Assembly (NCBI GenBank): GCA_026709505.1
Contig: JAPOSW010000098.1
Coordinates: 1 to 55,880 of the forward strand
Direction of reading: 5' to 3'
DNA: 55,880 nucleotides
Source of the DNA: Gammaproteobacteria bacterium
Lineage (GTDB): Bacteria; Pseudomonadota; Gammaproteobacteria; Arenicellales; Poriferihabitantaceae
Below the pieces are notes generated by a model. That model searched no databases and was not told the DNA's origin. It saw only the letters and a list, made by a program, of their open reading frames with translations. Below, piece after piece: positions 10,086-19,924 of the stretch (within the stretch, counting starts at the first letter, position 1; every line of letters begins with the position of its first letter). A program made the translations under genes and the position numbers.

Positions 10086-11609
10086 TCAGTGCTCTCCGCC
10101 TTGTTTGAAGTTGAACACGGCGCCCGCCCGGATTCCCGATGGCCATCGTGAGGTTATGGTTTTCAGCCTGGTATAGAACCGTACACCCTCAGGCCCATGA
10201 ATTGCATGATCGCCAAAAAGCGATCGTTTCCATCCGCCAAAGCTGTGATAGGCCATCGGAACCGGTATCGGAACGTTCACCCCCACCATGCCGATCTGAA
10301 TGCGGTTGCAGTAATCTCGTGCCGTATCGCCATCCTTGGTGAAGATCGCGGTTCCATTGCCGAATTCATGTTCATTGACAATCCTGACTGCCTCTTCATA
10401 GCTTTCGACCCTGACAATGCACAGGACTGGACCAAAGATCTCCTCTTGATAGATGGACATGTCCGTTTTCACATGGTCAAAAACGGTTGCTCCTACAAAG
10501 CATCCTAATTCATGCCCTGTAATCTTCAATCCACGTCCGTCCCGAACCAGGGTTGCCCCCTCCTCTACGCCTTTTTCGATACAGCCCTCGATGCGGTTTT
10601 TTGCATCGGGCGTGACCACCGGACCCATTTCAGCCTTCTCGTCAGTGTAGGGACCGACTTTGAGCGCATCGAGTCTGGGCATCAGTTTTTCAAGCAGTGC
10701 ATCTGCGGGTTCATTGCCCACGGAAACGACTACGGAAATTGCCATGCAGCGCTCGCCGGCCGAACCATAGGCAGCACCCATCACGGCATCTGTCGCCTGC
10801 TGCATATCGGCATCAGGCATGACCACCATGTGGTTTTTGGCCCCGCATAGCGCCTGAACACGCTTGTTATGGGCTGTTCCCTGATGGTAGATATACTCGC
10901 CAACCGGCGTTGAACCTACAAAGCTAACCGCCTGAACCCGGGCATCAGTCAACAGGGCATCGACTGCCTCCCTGTCCCCATTGATCACGTTCAGCACATT
11001 CTCCGGCAAACCGGCTTCCGTCATTAACTCGGCCAGCCGCAGTGGACATGAGGGGTCCCGTTCAGAAGGCTTGAGGACGAATGTGTTGCCACAGGCAATG
11101 GCAACCGGAAACATCCACATCGGCACCATTGCAGGAAAGTTGAATGGCGTGATGCCCGCACAGACGCCCAGCGGCTGGCGCATACCCCATGAATCAACGC
11201 CATCGGCTACACTAGCCGAGTACTCGCCCTTCAGAAGCTGCGGAATGCCGCAGCAGAATTCAACGACTTCGAGCCCGCGCGTAATTGAACCCTTGGCATC
11301 TTCAATCGTTTTGCCGTGCTCGCTCGAGACCAGTACCGCCAATTCGTCCATATGCTTGCGAATCAATTCCCTGAAGTTGTACATCACCTGTACTCGACGA
11401 CCAGCCGGTGTAGCCGACCAGGCAGGAAAAGCATCCGCAGCGGCCTGGACCGCTCGCTTCACTTCCTGCTCACTGGCCAGCGGAACCTGTTTCATTACCG
11501 TGCCAACGGCAGGATCATAGACATCGCCAAAACGCCCGCTTTGTCCTTCAATCTTGCGACCGCCAACATAGTGATGCAGTTTTGCTCGATCAATAGATTC
11601 GTGTTTCAT
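10086..11609 (-). CDS. mmsA: CoA-acylating methylmalonate-semialdehyde dehydrogenase
   Basis: Converts methylmalonate or malonate semialdehyde to propionyl-CoA or acetyl-CoA in valine, beta-alanine or inositol breakdown. The 507 aa aldehyde-dehydrogenase fold shows ITPFNFPAMVPMWMFP, VSFVGSTPVGEYI, a catalytic Cys in GSAGERCMA, and the C-terminal FGGWKRSLFG, all typical of the MmsA/IolA branch. It is divergent from the MocR-type regulator at 11829, and the 219 bp between them probably carries the control sites. No mmsB, and no myo-inositol genes, are nearby, so the physiological substrate remains open. Confidence 0.92.
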   Translation of the reverse strand: MKHESIDRAKLHHYVGGRKIEGQSGRFGDVYDPAVGTVMKQVPLASEQEVKRAVQAAADAFPAWSATPAGRRVQVMYNFRELIRKHMDELAVLVSSEHGKTIEDAKGSITRGLEVVEFCCGIPQLLKGEYSASVADGVDSWGMRQPLGVCAGITPFNFPAMVPMWMFPVAIACGNTFVLKPSERDPSCPLRLAELMTEAGLPENVLNVINGDREAVDALLTDARVQAVSFVGSTPVGEYIYHQGTAHNKRVQALCGAKNHMVVMPDADMQQATDAVMGAAYGSAGERCMAISVVVSVGNEPADALLEKLMPRLDALKVGPYTDEKAEMGPVVTPDAKNRIEGCIEKGVEEGATLVRDGRGLKITGHELGCFVGATVFDHVKTDMSIYQEEIFGPVLCIVRVESYEEAVRIVNEHEFGNGTAIFTKDGDTARDYCNRIQIGMVGVNVPIPVPMAYHSFGGWKRSLFGDHAIHGPEGVRFYTRLKTITSRWPSGIRAGAVFNFKQGGEH

Positions 11610-11688
11610 GATTCAACCCAATAGAATTGCCAAGATGTTCGCGAAATTATAGACCGGGCACCGCACCTGTTCAATCAACCATTGACGA

Positions 11689-11716
11689 ACTTGCAGTTGC
11701 CCGACCTGACTTGCAG
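11689..11716. promoter_or_regulatory. Direct repeat ACTTGCAG, candidate MocR operator
   Basis: ACTTGCAG occurs at 11689-11696 and again at 11709-11716, 20 bp apart (about two helical turns), in the divergent spacer between mmsA and the MocR gene. Direct repeats with this phasing are common MocR/PdxR-type sites. Binding is inferred and untested. Confidence 0.4.
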
Positions 11717-11828
11717 GGAGCTGGAAAATTCAAGTATATGATAAGATTAACAGTTCGACGGGAAACATGCTGAACGCCGACTTGCGCACAACCATTCACT
11801 CGCACCAGGAAATTCTCTGCAAAGTGCA

Positions 11829-13313
11829 ATGACCGAGTATCTGTTTCAGCTTCCAAAACATGGCGAAGGAACGCTGCAATCCAGAATTCAGGAGATGATC
11901 GCCAATCACATTCTGGATGGATATTTTGATGTTTCTCAGCCGCTGCCATCCAGTCGCACACTTGCCAGACAACTGAACGTTGCCCGAAACACGGTTATCT
12001 GCGCCTATCAGACACTTGTCGACGATGGATTGCTGATCACTCGGGAGCGAAGCGGTTACTACGTGAATAAAAACGTCCTCAAGGGACGCGTCCAGATTCA
12101 ACCCTATCAGCAGGTCATCCGACCCGGCAATGTCGAGTGGAACCGAAAACTCGTCTCTTTCCCGGCAGAACTCAGGCAAAACGCCAAACCCGGCGACTGG
12201 TACAAATACCCTTATCCGTTTATCTGCGGTCAATACGATCATAGCCTGTTCCCGATTTCCAACTGGCGAATATGTGCAAGGCACGCTGCATCGATTCAGT
12301 CGATCCATCAATGGAGCCGGGACCGGATTGACCAGGACAACCAAGAATTGATTGAACAAGTTCGCCAGAAACTGCTCCCTCGACGGGGCATCTGGGCAGA
12401 ATCCGACGAGTTGCTGATTGTCATGGGTGCCCAGCAAGGGATATTTCTGACCGCGCAGCTGTTGCTGAAACCGGACAAGGTCGTGGGATTCGAAACGCCG
12501 GGCTATGTCGATGCAGAAAATGTTTTTTCGATGTTTACCCCTCATGCTGTCCGACTTGAAGTCGATCATCAGGGGATGGTTATCAATGACAAACTATCGA
12601 CTTGCGATTGTCTCTACACAACTCCATCGCACCATTATCCGACCACCGTCACCATGTCGCTGGAACGTCGTTTCGAGCTGCTGGAAAAAGCCAGCCAGCA
12701 TGACATCATCCTGATTGAAGACGATTACGAATGGGAATCCAATTTTATTGGCGAGCCGATGCCTGCACTCAAAAGCCTTGATCATGATGGACGTGTCATC
12801 TATATCGGCAGCCTGTCCAAAACCCTGGCTCCCGGCATCCGGCTCGGGTATCTGGTAGGGCCCAGCGAGTTCATCCGCCATGCACGCGCCTTGAGACGAC
12901 TCATGGTTCGTCATCCGCCGAACAACAATCAGGTGATCGTTGCCGAATTCATCAAGCGGGGCTATCATGATGCCCTGATCACACGCTTGAGGAGCGTGCT
13001 CAGGGAACGCTGGTCGTTATTGGGCGAGATGCTTGAGTCATGCTTTCCCGGCGGAATCCGAAGATCAGCATTTGGCGGATCATCATTCTGGATCGAGGGT
13101 CCCAGCCAGCTGGATGCTGACGAACTGGCGCTGACTGCCAAAAAGCACGGTATTTTGTTTGAACCGGGCAGCGTGTTTTTTCACAGGCAAGACCTGCCAA
13201 GGCACTTCTTTCGAATGGGCTTTTCTTCAATCCCTTCCGAGAGCATCCCCGATGGAGTAAGGCGGCTCTCCCAGCTCATGGACAAATGGCTGAACGCCCA
13301 GTCAAGCAAATAG
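11829..13313 (+). CDS. MocR-family (GntR-aminotransferase fusion) transcriptional regulator
   Basis: A 494 aa DNA-binding regulator. The N-terminal GntR winged helix spans about residues 15-80, with LPSSRTLARQLNVARNTV as the recognition region. A type I PLP aminotransferase-like domain follows. The PLP lysine is in YIGSLSKTLAPGIRLGY, and EDDYEWE and TTPSHHYPTTV are typical. Members such as PdxR and GabR use PLP or its adducts as ligand and act as repressors or activators. Being divergent from mmsA, it most likely controls that gene and itself. The ligand cannot be told from sequence. PdxR is a less likely reading because no PLP-synthesis genes are adjacent. Confidence 0.9.
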   Translation: MTEYLFQLPKHGEGTLQSRIQEMIANHILDGYFDVSQPLPSSRTLARQLNVARNTVICAYQTLVDDGLLITRERSGYYVNKNVLKGRVQIQPYQQVIRPGNVEWNRKLVSFPAELRQNAKPGDWYKYPYPFICGQYDHSLFPISNWRICARHAASIQSIHQWSRDRIDQDNQELIEQVRQKLLPRRGIWAESDELLIVMGAQQGIFLTAQLLLKPDKVVGFETPGYVDAENVFSMFTPHAVRLEVDHQGMVINDKLSTCDCLYTTPSHHYPTTVTMSLERRFELLEKASQHDIILIEDDYEWESNFIGEPMPALKSLDHDGRVIYIGSLSKTLAPGIRLGYLVGPSEFIRHARALRRLMVRHPPNNNQVIVAEFIKRGYHDALITRLRSVLRERWSLLGEMLESCFPGGIRRSAFGGSSFWIEGPSQLDADELALTAKKHGILFEPGSVFFHRQDLPRHFFRMGFSSIPSESIPDGVRRLSQLMDKWLNAQSSK

Positions 13314-13453
13314 CTTCGTGGTTTGGAATTCGATGTCCTGAATGCCAGCGGAAAATTTACAGGCCCAGTTGACATATTCATGGCTTTCTGTGGTAGAACT
13401 TTCTCCCGGCAAGTCATAATTCTTTAACAATTTCATGGTTTACTTTCAACATT

Positions 13454-14143
13454 ATGGCTAAATCCACAATACTCATCGTTGAAGATGACGAAGCACTCCG
13501 TGAGATGTTGCGGTTTTTGCTCGACCGCAAAGGCTATCGCGCCATGAAAGCCAGGGACACCAAGGAAGCGGATAAATGCATCAAGAAAAAAATTCCGGAC
13601 CTGATTCTGCTTGACTGGATGCTTCCGGGCGTGGATGGCACCGATTACGCACAAAAGCTGAAGTCTCAGCCGATGACGCTCGATACCTGCATCATCATGA
13701 TCACCGCCAAAGGCGAGGAGGAAGACAAAATCAAGGGACTGGATCATGGTGCCGATGACTATATCACCAAGCCGTTCTCGACCAATGAACTGCTGGCCAG
13801 AATCCGTGCAGGACTTCGCAGAAACCGACCTCAACAAACCGGGGAGCCGATTGTGTGCAAGGATATCGAGATCAATCCGCAAGCGCACACCCTGAAAATC
13901 AACGGCCAGCTTGTTGAGATCGGGATCAAGGAATTCGAGCTTCTGTACCTGTTCATGCGAAAGCCGGACAGAGTCTACAATCGCACTCGGTTACTCGATC
14001 AAATTTGGGGCAAGGACAGCTATGTCGACGAGCGAACAGTGGACGTCTATATTCGTCGGCTAAGGTCCGTCCTCGAAAAGCACAATCACCACAAACTGAT
14101 CAAGACTGTAAGAGGCGTTGGATATCGACTTTCAACCACTTGA
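13454..14143 (+). CDS. phoB: Phosphate-regulon response regulator
   Basis: OmpR/PhoB-class response regulator of 229 aa. The receiver domain carries the acidic pair in VEDDEALREML, the phospho-acceptor Asp in LLDWMLPG and the conserved Lys in YITKPFS. The C-terminal winged helix contains RLLDQIWGKDSYVDERTVD and VRGVGYRL. It is followed 14 bases later by the histidine kinase, the usual phoB-phoR order. It should activate high-affinity phosphate genes under phosphate limitation. PsiE at 40.6 kb could be a target, but no clear Pho box was seen there. Confidence 0.93.
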   Translation: MAKSTILIVEDDEALREMLRFLLDRKGYRAMKARDTKEADKCIKKKIPDLILLDWMLPGVDGTDYAQKLKSQPMTLDTCIIMITAKGEEEDKIKGLDHGADDYITKPFSTNELLARIRAGLRRNRPQQTGEPIVCKDIEINPQAHTLKINGQLVEIGIKEFELLYLFMRKPDRVYNRTRLLDQIWGKDSYVDERTVDVYIRRLRSVLEKHNHHKLIKTVRGVGYRLSTT

Positions 14144-14157
14144 GTCGCACTTAGCCC

Positions 14158-15390
14158 GTGATTTTCGATAACCTCCTGACCCTCATCGGCATCGGCGTCA
14201 TGGCGGGCGGCACATATCTGCTGGGGCGCTATCGCAACATTCAAGCAAACTCCACGCCAGAGCATTCGAATCCGGATTCGTCTCAACGTGAATCACAGCA
14301 GGATCGAACGGTGAAGGCTGAAGAGACAGGCGAAACCGCAGACTCACTCGAGGACTTCAGGGACAACGTCTCATGGCTGCCCGATGCCATTACGATCCTC
14401 GATCATGACCTGAACCTGATTTGGGGAAACAGCATGGCGGAAACATGGTTCGGATTCTCCAATTCCGAGCATTCCCACAGCGATTTCTCCGAACTGATCA
14501 AGTCAGATGAAATCAAGGAATTTATGATGGGGAAAGGCTATCCTGAATCTTTCGAATGTGCCTCTCCAACAGATCCTGAACTCATCCTGAGACTGCGGTT
14601 TCTGCCCTACAAAAACCGCCAGTACCTGCTGCAGGCGCGAGACATAACCCAGATCAGGGCACTCGAAAACATACGTCGGGACTTCATCGCAAACGCATCC
14701 CATGAATTGCGAACGCCCGTCAGCATACTGTATGGCTATCTGGAAATGATGTCAGAGAAAAAAGGTTCCGGCATTTCCTCAGAGTGGAGGCAAGCCATCA
14801 AGCACATGCACAAGCAGACCATTCGGATCAAGCAAATCATCGAGGACTTGAGCATTCTGTCAAGACTTGAGAATCCGGACACCGCAAACCCGCTTGAAGC
14901 ACTCGACATGGGCGAATTGATTGAATCTGCCTCAAACAATGCAAAGGCACTGAGCGGTGAACGCTCCCACTCGATCTTGACCAAGGTCAATGCCAGCCAT
15001 GACCTACTGGGAAACCGGTCGGAAATCGAGAGTTTAGTGTCCAATCTGGTCAGCAACGCAATCCACTATACGCCTGCCGAAGGCAAGATCACCATCAAGT
15101 GGGATGTCAAGTCGTCGGTGGGAACATTGTCAATTGCAGACACGGGTATTGGCATTGAAAAGCAGGACCTGCCTCGAATTACCGAGCGTTTTTACCGGGT
15201 TGACTCAAGCCGCCCCCGAAATACCGGCGGGACAGGTCTTGGACTTGCCATAGTGAATCATATCGTGAACAGAAACAATGCCAAGCTCCGCATCAAGAGC
15301 ATTCCCAAACAAGGCAGTGTTTTTTCGGTGATTTTTCCGAGATCGCGCATTCAGCCAAGCAACCGGAGTACAGACCTGTTGTTTGGCTAG
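14158..15390 (+). CDS. phoR: Phosphate-regulon sensor histidine kinase
   Basis: Phosphorylates and dephosphorylates PhoB. The 410 aa protein has one short N-terminal membrane segment (about residues 5-22), a PAS-like region (about 65-165), a dimerisation/phosphoacceptor helix with His about 182 in SHELRTP, and an ATPase domain with NLVSNAIHYTP (N box), IADTGIGIEK (G1) and GGTGLGLAIV (G2). There is no large periplasmic domain, as expected for PhoR. The start is GTG. A second hydrophobic segment at the N-terminus is less evident than in E. coli PhoR. Confidence 0.92.
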   Translation: MIFDNLLTLIGIGVMAGGTYLLGRYRNIQANSTPEHSNPDSSQRESQQDRTVKAEETGETADSLEDFRDNVSWLPDAITILDHDLNLIWGNSMAETWFGFSNSEHSHSDFSELIKSDEIKEFMMGKGYPESFECASPTDPELILRLRFLPYKNRQYLLQARDITQIRALENIRRDFIANASHELRTPVSILYGYLEMMSEKKGSGISSEWRQAIKHMHKQTIRIKQIIEDLSILSRLENPDTANPLEALDMGELIESASNNAKALSGERSHSILTKVNASHDLLGNRSEIESLVSNLVSNAIHYTPAEGKITIKWDVKSSVGTLSIADTGIGIEKQDLPRITERFYRVDSSRPRNTGGTGLGLAIVNHIVNRNNAKLRIKSIPKQGSVFSVIFPRSRIQPSNRSTDLLFG

Positions 15391-15629
15391 TCCTTTTTGT
15401 CCTGGAGCTGCTTGCAGCAGCTTCCATGCGATTGCTGCATTCCCCCCGCTAGATTGTCTCCTGTACAGCAAGTGATCATCAGTGCAACACAGGACTCTTT
15501 GCCTTCCGAGTTTCCGAGCCATGCCTTGATAGGCATTTCTTCATGGGGTCATGGTTCCAATTGCAATATTCACCAGCTTGATGACAAAATCCGCCCGAGA
15601 CCAAACCGCAAATATAGGTTACTGAATCA

Positions 15630-16464
15630 ATGGCACGGGATCTTCCCAACGATTTTGAACGGGATGGCTACTTTTTTCCTCTTGATGTTCTTGATGAACA
15701 AACTACTGCAAGCTGCCGGGATCATGTGCTGGACATCATCAACAGTCCATACGCTCTGAAATTGGGTAATCGCGGTCAACTCAATAACCTGCATGTATTC
15801 TCTCCCTATGTCAATGAAGTCATTCGGATGCCGAAAATCCTGAGTGCGGTCGAGCAGATAATAGGACCGGACATCCTGCTGTGGGGAACCAGCGTTTTTC
15901 GAAAAGATGCGCGGTCGAACACCTTTGTATCCTGGCACCAGGATCTTACTCGCTGGGGACTCAGCAGTGACCAAGAAGTCTCGGTATGGCTGGCTTTGAG
16001 CGAAGTCAACGAAGCGAATGGATGCATGAAATTTCTTCCTCGATCGCATCATCTGGGACAGCTCCCGCATGAAGATATCACCGACTCGGGAAACCTGCTG
16101 ACCCCGAGGTCAAAAGGCCTCTATAGAAATCAATGATGCCAAAGCGGTGAAGGTTGAACTGCAACCCAGTCAAACCTCACTTCACCATGGCTATCTGCTG
16201 TATAGTTCTGGACCAAACCAGACGAATCAACCGCGTTTGGGGATAGTCATGACCTACCTTTCCACATCGGTTTTCCAGACCAAGTCAGCGATAGACTATG
16301 CAATGCAGGTCAGGGGCTCGGATAAATACCAGCATTTTAGAAACATCCCGACACCAACCGCGCTGTTTGACGTCAACTGCATGGCCTTTCACAAACAGAT
16401 GCTCGCGAGTCTGAATGAAGTGCTATACGATGGCTCAGAGAACAGGGAATCAGCAATCGCATAG
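15630..16464 (+). pseudogene. Phytanoyl-CoA dioxygenase (PhyH) family gene, frameshifted
   Basis: Fe(II)/2-oxoglutarate-dependent oxygenase of the PhyH family in two frames. The first runs from the ATG at 15630 to the stop at 16136 and includes WHQDLTRWGL, with the HxD iron ligands, and ANGCMKFLPRSHHLGQL. It then reads LLTPRS and stops after a few residues. Reading one base further along from about 16102 restores PRGQ and IND, then SLHHGYLLYSSGPN with the second His ligand and NQPRLGIVMTY, to the stop at 16464. Removing one C from the CCCC run at 16102-16105 would give one continuous protein of about 277 aa. All iron ligands survive across the two halves. The break is therefore recent, or is a sequencing error. 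The natural substrate is unknown. Confidence 0.85.
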
Positions 16465-17903
16465 GATTACATCAAGGCTGGAAAGGCTAACTCTCCTCTC
16501 AAGCCATGTGGTAAAGCTACGTCTCGCCTGCTGGAATAGAGCGGGATTTCGTGGATGTCGGCACCCTTGAGGATGGCCGAGTGGCTTGTTAATATCACAA
16601 CAAGCAATTCAAGTGCTGGCCTGAATTATTGATGGGCATACAAACTGTATTAGGAACGATGCCGAATGCAACGCTGCATAAAACGAAAGTGAAAGCCTGA
16701 TGCGCTTGCCTGAACCTTCCGCGATCAAATTCGAAATGGAACGTGAGTACTTGACTAATGACACCTGCCCGATGTTCATCAAAAGACATTGCAGATAGGA
16801 TAATCATTGGTGCTCGACTTTGAAAATGTTCTGGAAGCTTCACGAGAAGCCCATTCATTCCATCAGGGGATACATGATCAAGCCTTAACAAGCACTCATT
16901 CTGAACCATTTAGAATCAAGCATAGGCACCGTCAAGGGCAAGTGCCCCACGGCTAGCAATGGCTATTCAAGGAATGGTTTCTTCTGCCTGCACGGTGTTT
17001 ACAGAATTTCAATCCCAGACTTGCATGCATTCATGGTATCCAGCCCCTGGATTATTTTGCAACTCTGAGAGGATCTGGAAATATTCTAGCATCCCAACCC
17101 AAAGGCTCTTTATCGCGAGTCCCAAATGGGAATGGTATATAGGGGCCGGGTGGTGGCGAAGGAAGGTCATCTAAAAAGTCCAGATCTTTCCCTAATGCTC
17201 ACAAATACCCATCTTTCACTTCTTGATGTTTTTCCATCATACCTGATTGTTTCTTATCACACCCTCCTAAAACCATCTCGAGAATGGAGAAAGCCAGCCA
17301 TGCCGGCATTTCCAGCAAAGTTAATAGCTCATTAATGGCGCAAGTTTCGGAGTTCGTTTTCGTCGGAAAACAGTCATTCAGCTACCGACAGGCATGGGAA
17401 CACAGGCCCCATCAGGCATAAGCATAGGTTTTCAACATTTCATGCCCTCCTCCCTAGGGTGTTGCACTTCAGAGTGGAATTGAGGAACGATAGATGATGC
17501 TAGGATGACCATTTAGGACTTTGTCAATACCTGCTAAACCTTCACATACTAGCCCATTTCGCGTAGAGAACAACTCGGACAAACGAATCGGTAGTCCGCA
17601 CAAGTCACTGTTAATCATGTTGATCTGACCGTGCAGTTCGAAAGAGAACGGCGCGAAGAGTTGGAGGTAAGCCGCAACTAATGAATACGGTTCTGACTTG
17701 CACTTCGCGCCGCAAGGTCAAGTTTACCTGCTTGCAGTACTTTATTCAATTCTTTTTTCTTCCAGCGCGACATCCCGCGTTGCCGGATAAATACCGGCTA
17801 AGCCAAATGATACTCCCGTACAATTCAGCAACTGTCCACTGAAGGAAATTGTTGCCCCGTCCTATAATGGATGTAGGCGAAGTCTGTCCAAATTGTCCAG
17901 TCC
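16465..17903. other. Long gene-poor stretch with possible decayed coding sequence
   Basis: About 1.4 kb without an intact gene. On the plus strand around 17069-17190 a translation with one stop reads PKALYRESQMGMVYRGR and looks protein-like, suggesting an eroded gene, but no family was recognised. A 10 bp inverted repeat with inner stem lies at 17649-17712. No insertion-sequence ends were found. Confidence 0.45.
17649..17712 (+). ncRNA. Possible structured RNA element upstream of the aminotransferase gene
   Basis: CGGCGCGAAG at 17649-17658 pairs perfectly with CTTCGCGCCG at 17703-17712. Inside, AGTTG and CAACT form a second stem over an 11-base loop. This makes a 64-base closed structure about 190 bases before the class V aminotransferase start. 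It could be a leader element, a small RNA or an old repeat. Only the base pairing is seen; transcription and function are inferred. Confidence 0.3.
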
Positions 17904-19076
17904 ATGAAAAAAAACCTGAACGCAATCCCAATACCTTGCCAGCGGCATCTGTTTGATATTCCCGATGAGGTGGCTTACCTGAATTGTGCCTTCATGGGAC
18001 CGCTCATGAAAACGGTCATCCAGGCAGGCGAGGAGGGAATGCATGCAAAAAAGAGGCCATGGACAATCACTTCAAAAGATTTCTTTCCAGACACGGAATA
18101 TGCTCGAAACCTGTTTTCAAGACTGATCGATGGCGATTCGGAAGGAGTCGCCATTATCCCGTCTGCGAGCTATGGCCTGTCCACTGCTGCGCAGAATATT
18201 GAGGTAGCCCAAGGCAAAAAGATTATTGTGCTGGCTGATCAATTTCCATCCAATGTATACGTTTGGAAGGAGAAAGCGAAAGCCAGTGGTGCCCAGCTTG
18301 CCTTTGTTGAGCGTCCAGCCGATGATGACTGGACCCGTGCGATACTTGAACATGTCGACGAGCGAACAAAAGTGGTTGCCCTGCCCAACTGCCACTGGAC
18401 CGATGGCGGCTTGATTGACCTTGAGCAGGTTGGCGAACGCTGTCGTCAAGTCGGAGCATGCCTTGTGCTGGACTTGACTCAGTCTCTTGGCGCCCTTCCG
18501 TTTTCCGCCAAAGCGGTGCAACCTGACTATATTGTCTGCGCCGGCTACAAGTTCCTGCTCGGCCCCTATTCTCTGGGATTTCTCTGGGCAGCACCCGGGA
18601 ACCGTGAAGGAATACCGCTCGAATATAACTGGATCAGCCGGTCCAGTTCCGAGGATTTTGCTGGACTTGTCGACTACAAGGACACCTATCGCGCCGGGGC
18701 GCGGCGATTTGATGTCGGCGAGAACTCGAATTTCATTCTCGTGCCAATGATAAACAAGGCACTTGAACAATTGCTTGAATGGGGAGTTGACAATATCTAT
18801 GCAACCATTGCCAACAAAAATTCAGACATTGCAGAACAGGCCAGTCAACTGGGGCTTAATCCTATTTCCGGTCACCTGAGGGCGCTGCACTTCCTTGGTC
18901 TTCGGTTTCCGCAGGGCATACTCCCGGGCAGTATTGCCGCAGATTTGGCGGAACGTGGAGTATTTGTCAGTGTGCGAGGAACATCCATGAGAGTCACGCC
19001 TCATGTATATAATACCGATGATGATTTTCAGCGCTTATTCAATGCGCTCGAAATAATTCTGTCCAGGCATGTATAG
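17904..19076 (+). CDS. PLP-dependent class V aminotransferase / cysteine-desulfurase-like enzyme
   Basis: A 390 aa fold-type I PLP enzyme. VAYLNCAFMGP at the N-terminus, PNCHWTDGGLIDL, LVLDLTQSLGALPF (the Asp that holds the PLP nitrogen) and CAGYKFLLGPY (PLP Lys about 216) define the class V group, which includes selenocysteine lyase, cysteine desulfurase and kynureninase-like proteins. MRVTPHVYNTDDD near the end is the usual C-terminal Arg motif. The gene stands alone, so the substrate cannot be deduced. Because the class lacks a fixed specificity motif, a general name is safer than csd or kynU. Confidence 0.85.
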   Translation: MKKNLNAIPIPCQRHLFDIPDEVAYLNCAFMGPLMKTVIQAGEEGMHAKKRPWTITSKDFFPDTEYARNLFSRLIDGDSEGVAIIPSASYGLSTAAQNIEVAQGKKIIVLADQFPSNVYVWKEKAKASGAQLAFVERPADDDWTRAILEHVDERTKVVALPNCHWTDGGLIDLEQVGERCRQVGACLVLDLTQSLGALPFSAKAVQPDYIVCAGYKFLLGPYSLGFLWAAPGNREGIPLEYNWISRSSSEDFAGLVDYKDTYRAGARRFDVGENSNFILVPMINKALEQLLEWGVDNIYATIANKNSDIAEQASQLGLNPISGHLRALHFLGLRFPQGILPGSIAADLAERGVFVSVRGTSMRVTPHVYNTDDDFQRLFNALEIILSRHV

Positions 19077-19233
19077 GATATCATTGGGAGTAAATAAGAA
19101 GGCAATGTAAAAAGGCAATGTCGGCTCGGGGATCAATTGACAACAAACATTAGACCTGTAGTGCCCAATGTTGACTCCAAGGACTTTGAAAAAAAACGGC
19201 TAAATATGCCTGAAAAACGAAAGGCAAACTCAA

Positions 19234-19485
19234 ATGGCAGCAATATTTACTAAAGAAATGCAGAAAAATTTAGATGCCTACGAAAAAATAAAGAATAAGC
19301 TGGAACGCGAGAGCTTCGGCAAAATAGCCCTAATGCATGATGGAAAACTAGACTCGATTTACAACGATAAGGATGATGCCTATCAAATTGGCTGTGATCG
19401 TTTTGGTATCGGTCATTTTGCAATCAAAACGATTGGCGAGCGACTCGTATCTCTTGGGATATACACAATGTGTGTCGTGCAATAA
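19234..19485 (+). CDS. Small DUF5678-like protein paired with a retropepsin-like protease
   Basis: An 83 aa, lysine-rich soluble protein. The segment FGKIALMHDGKLDSIYNDKD followed by a helix and a FGIGHFAIKTIGER strand resembles the short DUF5678 fold, in which a strand pair around a DGE/DGK turn is followed by a helix. The assignment is by pattern and is tentative. Its TAA at 19483-19485 overlaps the ATG at 19485 of the next frame (TAATG), a strong sign of translational coupling with the protease. Both genes are AT-rich compared with neighbours, suggesting acquisition as a unit. Function is unknown. Confidence 0.6.
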   Translation: MAAIFTKEMQKNLDAYEKIKNKLERESFGKIALMHDGKLDSIYNDKDDAYQIGCDRFGIGHFAIKTIGERLVSLGIYTMCVVQ

Positions 19486-19924
19486 TGCAATGGCAACATT
19501 TTCCCATTTTCCATTCAAGTAAAAAACGAACAAATACTGTTTTTTTGTTTGCGTCACAAATGTGCTGAACAATAAGAGAAAGTATTATCATGCCCTGTTT
19601 GATACAGGTTCGCAAATGTCAATGATTTCAGAAAAGATTGTCATGGAAATTGGTTTTAAGCCAATTGGCGATACTGATATCATTTCTGTTAGCAGTCAAC
19701 CAATTAAAACTGGGGGTTTTATGGTTCGCTTGGATATTCCCATCTCTCAAAATACTGTTCTCCCAGACGGAAAAATGGGCAGTCAGGATAATTTGTTCGG
19801 AAAAGAGGTGAATGTTGGAAAACTTCCGTATAACCCAGTTAACCACGACATCTTGACTGGCATGGATTTTATTCGCCTTTTTCATATAACGATGTACGGC
19901 AATTCGTTTATTCTAGGTAACTAA
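19485..19924 (+). pseudogene. Retropepsin-like aspartic protease, broken at a T7 run
   Basis: The main frame from a GTG at 19562 encodes YYHALFDTGSQMSMIS, the Asp-Thr-Gly catalytic motif of single-lobed (clan AA) aspartic proteases. It continues with PIGDTDIISVS and ends in HDILTGMDFIRLFHITMYG, matching the ILG-type flap-end motif. The coupled ATG at 19485 lies in another frame and reads FPIFHSSKKRTNTVF before the TTTTTTT run at 19541-19546 and adjacent bases. One extra T there would fuse the two into about 146 aa with FFVCVTNVLNNKR bridging. So the gene is either disrupted, mis-sequenced, or expressed by slippage on the T run. If translation starts at 19562 a 120 aa core with the catalytic site is still made. 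Confidence 0.6.

Noticed and set aside
13314-13453. Pho box before phoB
   Set aside because: TTTCA repeats are 13 bp apart instead of 11 and do not match the consensus.
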